Notes: generated by a model from the letters alone, not told the origin. Counted from the stretch's first letter, positions 45,801-53,978 are shown. The stretch is 64,000 nt of DNA from Nonlabens dokdonensis DSW-6 (GCF_000332115.1 NC_020156.1:62001-126000), one strand, 5' to 3'. A program made the numbers and translations.

Positions 45801-47659
45801 TAGACTCTTTTCAACTAGTAGTAGATGAAGCACCTACATATAATGCACCATCAGACATTCGTATTTGTGATGATAACAATGATGGTGTTTCCACAATGGA
45901 TTTGCAACTAACTATTAACGAAATAAGGCAAGGAATAACTTCAAATCTAAACGTGAGCTTCCACGAGTCCATTTTTGATGCTGAAATTAACAGCAACGCA
46001 CTTCCTATTAACTTTACAAATACTTCAAATCCACAAACTATCTATGCTCGTGTAGGAAATGATGTCAACTGTTTTGAAGTAGAAGATATACTAATAAACG
46101 TAATAGACAGTCCTATCACAAATGCAGTTACCGCATCTACTGTTTGTGATGATGACTTAGATGGTTTCAATACATTTGATCTTACCAGTAGAGAGGCAGA
46201 AATTGTGGGAACAAGACCTTTCAATTCTACCCTATCATGGCATACCAGCATTGCCAATGCTGAAAGTGATCTCAATCCTATTACTAACGATACTTCCTTT
46301 ACAAATACTGTAAATCCTCAAACAGTTTATTTGAGATTTTTCAATACCATATCACAGTGTTTTGCAATTGAACCTTTAGAGTTGATAGTAAATTTACCGC
46401 CTCAACTTAACGATAATACCAACTTTGCTATTTGTGATAATCCTAATGCAATCGCAAATCTAAATGATGCAATACCTCAGATTATAAGTCCAGTGTTGCC
46501 TACTCAAACGATAAGTTTTTACAACACGCTTGTAAATGCGCAAACTAATGCCAACTCTATTAATTCTAATTATACTTATACTTCTTCTAATACCACTATT
46601 TATGTAAGAGTAGAAGACTCTACGAGCGGTTGTTTTTCTACAGCTAGTTTTAATTTACAAGTTCAAAATCCACCACAAATTGCAGCTTCTGGTAGTTACA
46701 ATATCAGAGGTTGCGACAATAATTTTGATGGAATTCGTAATTCTAATCTGGCAAATAATAATAATACCATCTTAAACGCACTAAACCCTGCAAATCACAC
46801 TGTACAATACTTTACCTCTCAAACAGATGCAGAAAATAACACAAATGAATTGATAGATACTAACGTAACTGTAAATCAACAGGAAACATTTTATGTAAGA
46901 GTTACTGAAACAACCTTGGGATGTGTTTCGATAGGAGAATTTGAAGCGATAGTAGATCCGTTGCCAGTAGCAGATGTTGATCCTCTTCAAGTTATATGTA
47001 ATTCTGGATTTGTTAATATAAACGCAAGTGCAGGTTTGAGTGGCGCAAGTTTTCTTTGGTCTACGGGAGAAACGACGAGTAGTATTAATATCAGTACACC
47101 AGGTAATTATAGTGTACAAGCAACAAGCTCCTTAGGCTGTGTAGGTCCGGTAGTGTCGTTTGATGTTACAGAATCTGAGACTGCGATGGTTGATTTTGTT
47201 GCTTCAACTAATTTTGGCGACCCAAATACCATAACTGTTACTGTAAGCGGTATAGGTGATTATCTCTATGTTCTAGATAATGGTCCTGAACAAGAAAGTA
47301 ATATTTTTACAAATGTAAGTCGTGGTTTTCATGAAGTAAGAGTGATCGATCGCAATGGTTGTGAACCTACGCCACCGCAAATAGTATTAATCATAGATTA
47401 TCCACGATTTTTCACACCTAACAGCGATAGCTTTAACGATGTCTGGTATGTTGACGGAATCGACACCTTTGATAAGGCAACATTCTACATTTTTGATAGA
47501 CATGGTAAATTATTGAAAAGCTACGGCAAGAACTTCTCTGGTTGGGATGGAACCTATAATAATAATCCTATGCCTTCGTCAGATTATTGGTTTCTGCTAG
47601 AAATTGAAGACTCAAGAGGATCTTTTAAGGTAAAAGGACACTTTAGTTTAAAGAGGTAA
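42818..47659 (+). CDS. Giant secreted protein: choice-of-anchor L domain, ~11 repeats, T9SS type B sorting domain
   Basis: 1613 aa, TTG start at 42818, signal peptide ending ...QGFSQL. Residues ~30-270 form a choice-of-anchor L domain (LSTGDGNRIGNN, LLASEEYQQNFPCN). About 11 repeats of ~85-95 residues follow (~345-1390), each opening with a CDxDxDG...F-D-L motif and closing with QTIxxRI/V...C. The C-terminal ~85 residues (FFTPNSDSFNDVW..., HGKLLKSYGKNFSGWDG) are a gliding-motility/T9SS type B sorting domain. It is probably a surface adhesin or matrix protein whose Asp-rich repeats may bind calcium. Confidence 0.9.
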   Translation: MNSKIYCRPLLYAAFLLLSFQGFSQLINTSTSLPVDQLVQQALGNDCVEITNITSNINGSVDGLNSFGSFSQGASAFPFTDGFFLSTGDGNRIGNNIVSTDLSDGTTAWTGDSDLESLTGISNTVNATVIEFDLISTSNRISFNYLLASEEYQQNFPCNVGDRFALLLRPLGGTYQNIAVLPGTSTPVGIDTVHPVVVGQCPATNPNFFAGQSLGDTNFEGRTVTLTAAANVVPNTTYHLKMVIADQSSFDPTAYDSAIFIEAGSLQADVDLGPDLFPCADATLDASIANTQATFRWFRDNIEIIGQTNSTLLADTTGTYRVEISVALPGSNCIITDDVVVTIDPNQLNINIADQERCDDASADGFESFDLITLGTSALTQLPTGNYTAQFYGNQTDAQNEVNELADNYTNTSNPQTIFIRINDLNTGCQSIRPVNLIVSDVLVANDVSYTTCDNDQDGIVATDLSQFDSQVTTSTSNVSISYHLTQNDAINNSGSLFNPYTNFGNPDTIFARISSNLSGCFATSEITINVELPPVLDSDFEFIDACDTDNDGFATFNLTGIIPEFTTSTSNSTISYHLSQQDAENDVNPITNPSAFNNTNARIQTIFIRFESNTNGCATVVPVQLFTNLLLDRTNIRDFIACDDISNDGIEEFGMDIIATTIINGLDDVTIEFFETQMDQMADVNQIDPTMGYFNTSNPQTIYIRINSPTCTEFAEFLLIVEPYFESAPIPDQTYCDEDQDLFTFIPLNEFDDAVRGTFGQDHNVLYYLSQADADNRFNPITSIFNNTNPVTVYAELIAPTGCSDVQSLDITVLPAPVAGTPNGFIICDTDQDGFFIVDLTSQEAQITTDANRSISYHNDFFDAELGLNPITNPSNYNAQTETVFIRVENTITGCETIVSQPIIVNTLPIFPAISVYQLCETDGNNVEDFFFFTRDTEILNGQAGKVTRYFTDLVDADSGNNEIDKFTAYQNISDPQTIWVRVENISDPSCFGVDSFQLVVDEAPTYNAPSDIRICDDNNDGVSTMDLQLTINEIRQGITSNLNVSFHESIFDAEINSNALPINFTNTSNPQTIYARVGNDVNCFEVEDILINVIDSPITNAVTASTVCDDDLDGFNTFDLTSREAEIVGTRPFNSTLSWHTSIANAESDLNPITNDTSFTNTVNPQTVYLRFFNTISQCFAIEPLELIVNLPPQLNDNTNFAICDNPNAIANLNDAIPQIISPVLPTQTISFYNTLVNAQTNANSINSNYTYTSSNTTIYVRVEDSTSGCFSTASFNLQVQNPPQIAASGSYNIRGCDNNFDGIRNSNLANNNNTILNALNPANHTVQYFTSQTDAENNTNELIDTNVTVNQQETFYVRVTETTLGCVSIGEFEAIVDPLPVADVDPLQVICNSGFVNINASAGLSGASFLWSTGETTSSINISTPGNYSVQATSSLGCVGPVVSFDVTESETAMVDFVASTNFGDPNTITVTVSGIGDYLYVLDNGPEQESNIFTNVSRGFHEVRVIDRNGCEPTPPQIVLIIDYPRFFTPNSDSFNDVWYVDGIDTFDKATFYIFDRHGKLLKSYGKNFSGWDGTYNNNPMPSSDYWFLLEIEDSRGSFKVKGHFSLKR

Positions 47660-47715
47660 ATAAATAGCAAGCATATCTATTGAAAATAAATTAACGCAGA
47701 AGTTTTAAAGGATCT

Positions 47716-47770
47716 CGCTTTCCATATTTTTTAATGGAAATTTATCCTGAGGTAGCTCAGGGCGAAAGCG
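47716..47770. repeat. Composite nested-hairpin repeat, copy 2 (intergenic)
   Basis: CGCTTTCC ... GGGCGAAAGCG arms enclosing hairpins CCAT-N-ATGG and CCTGAG-GTAG-CTCAGG. It is the reverse complement of 21001-21054 with about two mismatches, preceded by GGATCT and followed by GAATAAC as at plain palindrome copies. It lies between the convergent adhesin and TPM genes, where it could also terminate transcription. Confidence 0.92.
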
Positions 47771-47785
47771 GAATAACAAAATCTA

Positions 47786-48559
47786 TCACCAGCTTCCACC
47801 TGCGCCGCCACCGCCAAAACCACCGCCGCCGAAGCCGCCACCAAAACCACCACCGGAGCTACTGCCACCAAAGCCACCGCCAAAACCGCCACGTCCCATA
47901 TTACTGAGAATAATGACATCTAGCAATGAACCACCATTGCGACTGCCTCCATTACGGTTGCCATCATTTTTGTTTCTAGCTTGCATGATAATGATCAATA
48001 AAAAGAAACCGAAGAAAATAAAAAACTGCCACGGTATCTGATTATTGGATTGTGGTGTACCTGTAAATTCACCTTCCAGACCTTGAAAAATAGCATCAGC
48101 TCCTTGATCTAGACCTGCGTAGTAGTTTTTATTTTTAAAGTTAGGAATGAGGACGCGATTTACGATGCGTTCTGCGTCCAGATCAGACAGTCTAGATTCA
48201 ATACCATAACCGGTATTGATGTCTACCTGTCGGTCTTCTACGGCGAGAATAAGCAACACACCATTATCTTCATCTTCTTGCCCGATTCCCCATTTTTGTC
48301 CCCATTGCGCGCCCAATTGATCCAGCTCCATTCCGTTAGAGCTTTTTATAACAGCATATACTATTTGCGTAGAAGTAGTGTCTGCATAGCGTTTTAATTT
48401 ACTACTTAGAGATGTAAATTCACTATCTGTTAGTATACCAGCATAGTCATAAATAGGTTGCTGCTTTGAAGTAGAAGGCTTCGGCGGTATTTCAAATTGA
48501 GCATCAACAAGGTTTGAAAAACTCAAAATCAGTACAATGGTTTGAAAAATATACCGCAT
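47786..48559 (-). CDS. TPM-domain membrane protein with Gly/Ser/Phe-rich tail
   Basis: 257 aa: signal peptide, TPM domain (VYDYAGILTD-like IYDYAGILTDSE, DNGVLLILAVEDRQVDINTGYGIE), a TM helix (WQFFIFFGFFLLIIIM) and a low-complexity GGGFGG tail ending GGSW. TPM proteins often pair with LemA; in plants TPM acts in photosystem repair, while the bacterial role is unclear. Shares one base with the upstream gene. Confidence 0.88.
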   Translation of the reverse strand: MRYIFQTIVLILSFSNLVDAQFEIPPKPSTSKQQPIYDYAGILTDSEFTSLSSKLKRYADTTSTQIVYAVIKSSNGMELDQLGAQWGQKWGIGQEDEDNGVLLILAVEDRQVDINTGYGIESRLSDLDAERIVNRVLIPNFKNKNYYAGLDQGADAIFQGLEGEFTGTPQSNNQIPWQFFIFFGFFLLIIIMQARNKNDGNRNGGSRNGGSLLDVIILSNMGRGGFGGGFGGSSSGGGFGGGFGGGGFGGGGAGGSW

Positions 48560-48996
48560 CAGCTCACTGAGATTTCGTTAGGTAATTCATTTTTATCATC
48601 ATGTTGCCATGGGAAATAGACCGCAAGCTTTTTACCTACTAGTTCAATACCTTCTATAAGTCCTTTTTGAAATTCGCTTTCGCGAAAGCGAGATAATACA
48701 ACATCTCTAACAGCATTCCAGAAATCATCCCCTACTTGATTATGAATACCTTTATCTCCAATTAACGCAAACTTTTTATCATCAACGGCCACGTAGAAAA
48801 GAATTCCATTTTCTTCTTTAGTATTGTCCATTTTAAGTAGATGAAATAATTCTTGTGCTCGTGAAATAGGCTCATCACAGTGAGATTCTAAATGCACGCG
48901 TATTTCACCACTCGTGAGCAACTCTGCTTTGCGTATAGCTTCAATAATGGCTTGTTCTTGAGAAGCGGTAAGAAAATCTTCTACTTTTACTGACAT
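48559..48996 (-). CDS. Cytosolic TPM-domain protein
   Basis: 145 aa TPM domain without signal peptide (LTSGEIRVHLESHC, ENGILFYVAVDDKKFALIGDKGIH). Middle gene of the lemA-TPM-TPM operon. Residues 103-107 (RFRES) are encoded by the palindrome. Confidence 0.88.
   Translation of the reverse strand: MSVKVEDFLTASQEQAIIEAIRKAELLTSGEIRVHLESHCDEPISRAQELFHLLKMDNTKEENGILFYVAVDDKKFALIGDKGIHNQVGDDFWNAVRDVVLSRFRESEFQKGLIEGIELVGKKLAVYFPWQHDDKNELPNEISVS
48676..48689. repeat. Palindrome GCTTTCGCGAAAGC, copy 10 (in TPM gene)
   Basis: Perfect copy, read RFRES on the minus strand; flank CGAGAT on the plus strand. Confidence 0.95.
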
Positions 48997-48999
48997 GAT

Positions 49000-49599
49000 T
49001 TAGTTATCAAATAATGCATCTACATCTGGAGCTACCTCAGCACCTTCATCTGCTTGATAGAAAGCAGCAGGCTCAAAGCCTAAAATACCTGCAAAGAATA
49101 CTCCAGGAACTTTTTTTACTTTAACGTTATAAGAACCTACCGCATTATTATAGCGGTTGCGCTCCGTATTAATGCGATTTTCTGTCCTGCTCAACTCGTT
49201 GATGAGTTCTTTGAAATTTTCGTTTGCTTTTAAGTTGGGATAATTTTCATAAGTAGCCAGTAATCTACCCAAACCTGAGCTTACTTGACTTTGCGCTTTT
49301 GAAAATGCTGCAAGATTCTCTTCGGTTAATTCTGAAGCGTCTACATTTATAGAAGTCGCATTAGAGCGCGCCTCGATTACTGCAGTTAAAGTTTCTTGTT
49401 CAAACTCTGCATATTTTTGAGCTGTCGCAACAATATTCGGAATAAGATCATTACGACGCTGGTAACTACTTTCTACATTTGCCCAAGCATTATTTACACC
49501 TTCGCTCATGCCTACCGTACTGTTATACCAGTAAATTCCATAAAGGACGATAACTCCTAAAATAATTCCTGCTATTCCTAAGCCGCCTATTTTTTTCAT
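49000..49599 (-). CDS. LemA-family protein
   Basis: 199 aa. N-terminal TM helix (LGIAGIILGVIVLYGIYWYN), then the LemA helical bundle with NAWANVESSYQRRNDLIPN and YENYPNLKANENFKEL, ending in an acidic tail. First gene of the operon with two TPM genes. A membrane scaffold of uncertain function. Confidence 0.92.
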   Translation of the reverse strand: MKKIGGLGIAGIILGVIVLYGIYWYNSTVGMSEGVNNAWANVESSYQRRNDLIPNIVATAQKYAEFEQETLTAVIEARSNATSINVDASELTEENLAAFSKAQSQVSSGLGRLLATYENYPNLKANENFKELINELSRTENRINTERNRYNNAVGSYNVKVKKVPGVFFAGILGFEPAAFYQADEGAEVAPDVDALFDN

Positions 49600-49671
49600 T
49601 TATATAATTCTTTAATTGATTTGTATATAAGTTACAGTCAAAGTTACAAGAAATATTAAAATTGGTGCTTT

Positions 49672-50508
49672 TTAAATACTGAGATCAATTTTTTGAGGTT
49701 GCAAGGTTTGCAAGTATTCTGGTGTTTTGAGCAATCGAGATCCGTACCAAGAAAACAATTCTCCATCTACGACTTTAAAATCTGGAATTACATTTGGCTT
49801 TACAGGATCTTGAGAAGGAGCTGTCAGGAACGCAAGCTTAAGTTCTGCAATGTCGTCTGTAGAAAATGGATAAGGTTCTGACGACAAGAAAACAGTATCT
49901 GGTTGTAACTTGATCATTTCCTCTACTTCTAACTCTGGATATCTGGTTAGATCTTGGGCAGCATTTACAAATCCTGCTTGTTCCATCATATTATTAATAA
50001 AAGTTCCAGTACCTACCGTCATGTAAGGCTTTTTCCAGATCAAGTAAAGTGCTTTATGCTGTACTTCTGGTTGTTTTAAAGATTTAAAACCACTCAAAAT
50101 ATTGCGAGAGAGAGATTTAGCTTTAAATTTTGCTCCAGTAAGCGCTCCTACATCAGCAATCATCTCTAATGCTTGCTCTAAGTTATCAATATCTGAAACA
50201 TAAGTGGGTGCGATGTGGTCACAAAATTCTACAATCTTTTGATTATTTTCTTCTCTATTGCAAATGATTAAGTCTGGTTGAAGTTCAAGAATTCTTGATT
50301 CTACTATTTTTTTTGTTCCTCCTACAACTGTTTTTTCATCTATTAATCCTGCAGGATGAATGCAGTATCTTGTGATTCCTACGATTCTATCTTTTAATCC
50401 TAGATCAATCAATAATTCGGTTTGTGATGGAACTAAGGAAATAATTCTTTCAGGTAATTGATCGAGTTCGATCATTCTACCCAATTGGTCTGGTATTTTA
50501 CAAAACAT
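49672..50508 (-). CDS. BtuF/FhuD-like helical-backbone metal receptor
   Basis: 278 aa periplasmic-binding-protein fold (RIISLVPSQTELLIDLGL, GGTKKIVESRILELQPDLII, MTVGTGTFINNMMEQAGF), closest in pattern to cobalamin/heme-type receptors. No signal peptide is visible, so it may be cytosolic or start further upstream. Its ATG overlaps the stop of the 50-aa gene (TAATG). No permease or ATPase is adjacent. Confidence 0.82.
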   Translation of the reverse strand: MFCKIPDQLGRMIELDQLPERIISLVPSQTELLIDLGLKDRIVGITRYCIHPAGLIDEKTVVGGTKKIVESRILELQPDLIICNREENNQKIVEFCDHIAPTYVSDIDNLEQALEMIADVGALTGAKFKAKSLSRNILSGFKSLKQPEVQHKALYLIWKKPYMTVGTGTFINNMMEQAGFVNAAQDLTRYPELEVEEMIKLQPDTVFLSSEPYPFSTDDIAELKLAFLTAPSQDPVKPNVIPDFKVVDGELFSWYGSRLLKTPEYLQTLQPQKIDLSI

Positions 50509-50660
50509 TAGTCTAGTGCATTTTTAGTTACCCATAATTTGTATCCAAAAAGCGCCATTTGCCATTTGCTTGCTTTGGATAGATCCAACCGCTTTTTTGT
50601 AAAGCTGGGTAAGACCGCTTTATTTATTTTGGCAAGTGCCTTGAATACTTTCTTCTTCAT
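50508..50660 (-). CDS. Conserved 50-residue basic protein
   Basis: Starts MKKKVFKALAKINKAVLPSF, then TKKRLDLSKASKWQMALFGY and ends VTKNALD. The pattern (Lys-rich start, LAKINK.LLPS, DL.KASK.Q.A..G) recalls a small flavobacterial protein of unknown function seen near this position in relatives. It overlaps the following BtuF-like gene by one base. No other gene lies in 50661-50768. Confidence 0.75.
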   Translation of the reverse strand: MKKKVFKALAKINKAVLPSFTKKRLDLSKASKWQMALFGYKLWVTKNALD

Positions 50661-50706
50661 TATTCAAATGTAAGCTTTTGAGCGCCCGATCTGTATTAAG
50701 GAAATA

Positions 50707-50742
50707 GTAAAACCCATTCTAAAAAAATAGAATGGGTTTTAC
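50707..50742. terminator. Strong bidirectional hairpin terminator
   Basis: Perfect 15-bp arms GTAAAACCCATTCTA / TAGAATGGGTTTTAC around six A, 26 bases past the M56 gene stop on the minus strand. Confidence 0.85.
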
Positions 50743-50768
50743 AGGAATCTAAATGAAATTCTACAAAC

Positions 50769-53522
50769 TTAATTCGGAATCATACTCACACGCGGTGTTT
50801 TACCATTTGCGTCAAATTGAATTTTCAATAATTTGATACCTGTCTTGGAAACATAGGTATATTCAGAACCATTGATCTCATACTTCAGTTTATTTAACTT
50901 ACCGTTTTTCATGCGATGAGTCTTTAACTTGAAAGAATGACCAGCATCTTCTAGGTCTTTTTCAAGTTTTTCAAAGCCTTTCTTAGTAACGTCAAGTAAA
51001 ATAAAGTTTGAACTATCACCTTTAACTAAATCCGTATATACTCTAAAATCTCCTGTTCTGTTCAATTCATCAACTTGTTGAGCGGTTAATTGCTCATTAC
51101 GAAACCAATTTCCACTAGCGTTTAATTCATCTACTTGCTGGTCAGTTAAAGTGGAATCAGTTAGGAACCTTATTTGATTTTTGTTATTGAGTACAATAGC
51201 TTCTCTCCTTGCTTCTAACTCAGCTCGTTTCATATCGATAAGTTCTATTCTTTTTTCCATTAAGGAATCTCTTTTAGACTCCTGCCTAGAAATTAGAAGT
51301 TGTACTTTTTGCTCTGCTTTTTCACGTGCTTTCTTGCCAAGTTTTGCAAAGTCGTCATCCTTAGTCACAATAATTACCACACCATTTTTGGCCTTATCGC
51401 CATAAATTGAAGTATCCTTAGCATCTTTTAATACAGAAACACTTTCTATTAATTGAGGACTAAATGACATCATTTCTTCCTCGCTTACTTCTTTACCGTC
51501 AATAATAAATAAAGGCTGGTTTTCTCCAGATGTTAAGATACCTCTGCGTATTTCAGCTTGGGTAGTAGGAAGACCAGAGAAACTATTTCTAAAAATAAAA
51601 GTGTTTTGAGGATCGGTAAATTTGATATTTTTAATACTATAAGTGATACTATCCAAGTCTTCAAACCTAATATTCATGTCGGTTTGAATAGAATCCCAAT
51701 TTTGTTTGCTCATTTGCATTTGAATGATGTTTTGTAGGCTATCCAAATTTTGTAAATCGAACTGAGCCATATCAAACTCCACCATTTGTTGCAAAGAATC
51801 TAATCGGTAAGCCTTAAACTGTCCGTTTATTGTTGCTATCAAAGAGTCTACTCTTTCTTCGTCTACTTTACCATTCATCAAATAATTACTGCTTGAATAT
51901 GTTGTAAAAGAATTAGCAGCTTTTTCTTCACAGCTTCCAAGACTCCAGTTTGCCGAATCGCCTTTTACGATTGCTGTTACACACATAGGGTCGATACCAT
52001 CAGTGTCGTTGTCAGATTTAGTGGCTTTATAACCATTCTTGTCGTCTAGACTTAATTTGAGCCTTACGATTTTATCATTTTTAAACTTCAGCTTACTGTA
52101 GTCAAATTTCACATTGTATTCTTCTTTTAAAAGATCTTTAATAGCTTCTAGATCTTTCTTTGTAGAAGTAGCGTCTATTTTAAAGGAAAGAGTGTGATCT
52201 TCACTAATACTTGTCTTTTTTATATTTGCTGAATTGCTGGATGCAGTTTTTAAATTGACTTTTGAAACAGCATCATAACCTTGGTCAATTTTATTCTTAT
52301 CAATTTTAAATTCCATGAAATATTTTGGAACATTTAAAATAAGTTCGTCCTTTTTTGCGATTAAACTTAAATGTGAATTATCGTCTAATTCCACCATAAA
52401 ATCTTTAATCCATTTGCTATCAGGAAACTTAATTGCTAAACTAAATGATGTTAATTTTCCATTTTCATTTCTTTTTAAATCCTCGTAGCGCATTTCATAT
52501 TCAGCCTGTGACTCAATTTGCTTTTTATATTTATCTAATTGCTCATTTGTAGTAGCGCTGGTGATATCAAACACTAATTCTTTTGCATTTGTAACTGTTA
52601 TCAAAGGCTTAGCAATCTCTGAATTAGAATTCTCCACATATTCTATCTCTTCTACTACATTAAAACTGTAGAGAAACAATACTATAACAGGTAATATCAA
52701 AGCATATTTATAGGCATTCCATTGGGCTGAAGCTTCTTTTTGTAACATCATAATTCGTTTTTTAATAAATGGTGTGAAGAAATTATTTGCCAGCGCTGGT
52801 TGCATGTGGCTGGCAGCTGTGCTCAGTAACGTGCGCTCATAGCTGATTCCTGAGGTGTTTTGAATTTTGGCTTTAGAGTCGGCAATAAACTCGAGGTTCT
52901 CTCCTATTTGTTTTTTCAACAACCACACTAGCGGATTGATCCAAAAAACTGCTCTAAAAATGTGCGATGCCAGTAAATCTATAGAATGCCATTGTCGGGC
53001 ATGAACTTTCTCATGATCGATAATCAGATCTAGTTCGGCAGATTGCTGGTCACTTTCAGAATAACATATATAGTTAAAGAAACTGAAAGGAGTTAGCTTT
53101 CGCGAAAGCGTAACAAAAATATAGTTCCCAACTTTTTTCCTGTTTCCAGATTTGATCAAGCGATGTAAGGAACTCAACTCCACCATCATTTTACCTAAGA
53201 AAAACATGCTGATTGCTAGATAGACATAAATCGCAAGCATACTGTAATCAAAAGGTGTCGCATCTACTGCTGGCTGTTCTAAAACCAGCGCCATAGGAGT
53301 TGCAACTTGTTGAGGTAAGTAAAGTATTTGCTCCGGCTGCTCTACATATACTGTTTGTGTAATTTCAATTAAGGGAAAAATGATACTTGCGACAATTCCT
53401 GCAAGTAAAAACCAACGGTTTGCATTGAAAAAAGTCAAACGGCGTAATAAGAAATGGTAAACGAGCACAAAAATACTTAAGACTCCTGCGCTTTTTAAAA
53501 GGTATTCTATTATCGATTCCAT
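50769..53522 (-). CDS. BlaR1-like M56 metallopeptidase with C-terminal TonB-plug-like segment
   Basis: 917 aa. N-terminal membrane domain with four helices and zinc motif HEKVH at 170-174 followed by the WINPLVWLL helix: the BlaR1/MecR1 M56 peptidase. The large C-terminal part contains EIRRGILTSGENQPLFIIDG and SVLKDAKDTSIYGDKAKNGV, resembling a TonB-dependent receptor plug, then a coiled-coil of Lys/Glu/Arg. Paired with a BlaI repressor, which such peptidases inactivate when a cell-envelope signal is sensed. Residues 139-143 (LSRKL) are palindrome-encoded. Confidence 0.88.
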   Translation of the reverse strand: MESIIEYLLKSAGVLSIFVLVYHFLLRRLTFFNANRWFLLAGIVASIIFPLIEITQTVYVEQPEQILYLPQQVATPMALVLEQPAVDATPFDYSMLAIYVYLAISMFFLGKMMVELSSLHRLIKSGNRKKVGNYIFVTLSRKLTPFSFFNYICYSESDQQSAELDLIIDHEKVHARQWHSIDLLASHIFRAVFWINPLVWLLKKQIGENLEFIADSKAKIQNTSGISYERTLLSTAASHMQPALANNFFTPFIKKRIMMLQKEASAQWNAYKYALILPVIVLFLYSFNVVEEIEYVENSNSEIAKPLITVTNAKELVFDITSATTNEQLDKYKKQIESQAEYEMRYEDLKRNENGKLTSFSLAIKFPDSKWIKDFMVELDDNSHLSLIAKKDELILNVPKYFMEFKIDKNKIDQGYDAVSKVNLKTASSNSANIKKTSISEDHTLSFKIDATSTKKDLEAIKDLLKEEYNVKFDYSKLKFKNDKIVRLKLSLDDKNGYKATKSDNDTDGIDPMCVTAIVKGDSANWSLGSCEEKAANSFTTYSSSNYLMNGKVDEERVDSLIATINGQFKAYRLDSLQQMVEFDMAQFDLQNLDSLQNIIQMQMSKQNWDSIQTDMNIRFEDLDSITYSIKNIKFTDPQNTFIFRNSFSGLPTTQAEIRRGILTSGENQPLFIIDGKEVSEEEMMSFSPQLIESVSVLKDAKDTSIYGDKAKNGVVIIVTKDDDFAKLGKKAREKAEQKVQLLISRQESKRDSLMEKRIELIDMKRAELEARREAIVLNNKNQIRFLTDSTLTDQQVDELNASGNWFRNEQLTAQQVDELNRTGDFRVYTDLVKGDSSNFILLDVTKKGFEKLEKDLEDAGHSFKLKTHRMKNGKLNKLKYEINGSEYTYVSKTGIKLLKIQFDANGKTPRVSMIPN
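53096..53109. repeat. Palindrome GCTTTCGCGAAAGC, copy 11 (in M56 gene)
   Basis: Perfect core, preceded by A rather than C; read LSRKL on the minus strand. Confidence 0.95.
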
Positions 53523-53523
53523 A

Positions 53524-53883
53524 TTACTTTTCTTTAGATTCTATCATTTCCAAAATCTCACGTAATTCATTTGCAGAAATTTTTTCCTCTTTAGCAAAAA
53601 AGGAAACCATATTCTTATAAGAATTATTGAAATAACTGGTCATCGCGTTGTTTACAAACTTATTACGGTAGCTTTCTTTTTCTATAATAGGGAAATAGCG
53701 GTGTGTTTTACCAAAGGCCTCGTATGCCACATAGCCTTTTTCTTCCAGCTTACGTACAATCGTAGAAACCGTATTATAATGATTAGTTCCTTTTAACTCA
53801 GGTACTATTTCTTTTACAAATGCTTTCTCTAGACTCCAAAGCACTTGCATTACCTCTTCTTCTTTTTGCGTTAATTTTTCCAT
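53524..53883 (-). CDS. BlaI/MecI/CopY-family repressor
   Basis: 119 aa from the ATG ending at 53883 (MEKLTQKEEEVMQVLWSLEK). Winged helix (NHYNTVSTIVRKLEEKGYVAYEAFGK) and C-terminal dimerisation helices. It represses its own operon with the M56 peptidase, one base apart. Its operators are visible upstream (53923-53978). Confidence 0.93.
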   Translation of the reverse strand: MEKLTQKEEEVMQVLWSLEKAFVKEIVPELKGTNHYNTVSTIVRKLEEKGYVAYEAFGKTHRYFPIIEKESYRNKFVNNAMTSYFNNSYKNMVSFFAKEEKISANELREILEMIESKEK

Positions 53884-53913
53884 TGTGATATAATGATTTT
53901 GAAATCGATAGTT

Positions 53914-53944
53914 CAAATGTATAACTATTTAATTAGTTATCAAA
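53914..53944 (-). promoter_or_regulatory. Promoter of the blaI-M56 operon
   Basis: On the minus strand TTTG (53941-53944) and TACATTTG (53914-53921) with exactly 19 bases between: a perfect Bacteroidota consensus promoter, about 30 bases before the BlaI ATG. Confidence 0.85.
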
Positions 53945-53978
53945 CTATTTTTATAGTTATTAAACTAATCATATAGTT
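53923..53978. promoter_or_regulatory. Three tandem BlaI-type operators, AACTA-N6-TAGTT
   Basis: Identical dyads at 53923-53938, 53943-53958 and 53963-53978, each AACTA, six bases, TAGTT, repeated at an exact 20-bp pitch. Operator 1 fills the spacer between the -33 and -7 elements and operator 2 overlaps the -33, so bound repressor would block polymerase. Confidence 0.85.

Noticed and set aside
47731..47919. Alanine/valine-rich frame opposite the GGGFGG tail of the TPM gene
   Set aside because: Shadow of the glycine codons on the other strand.
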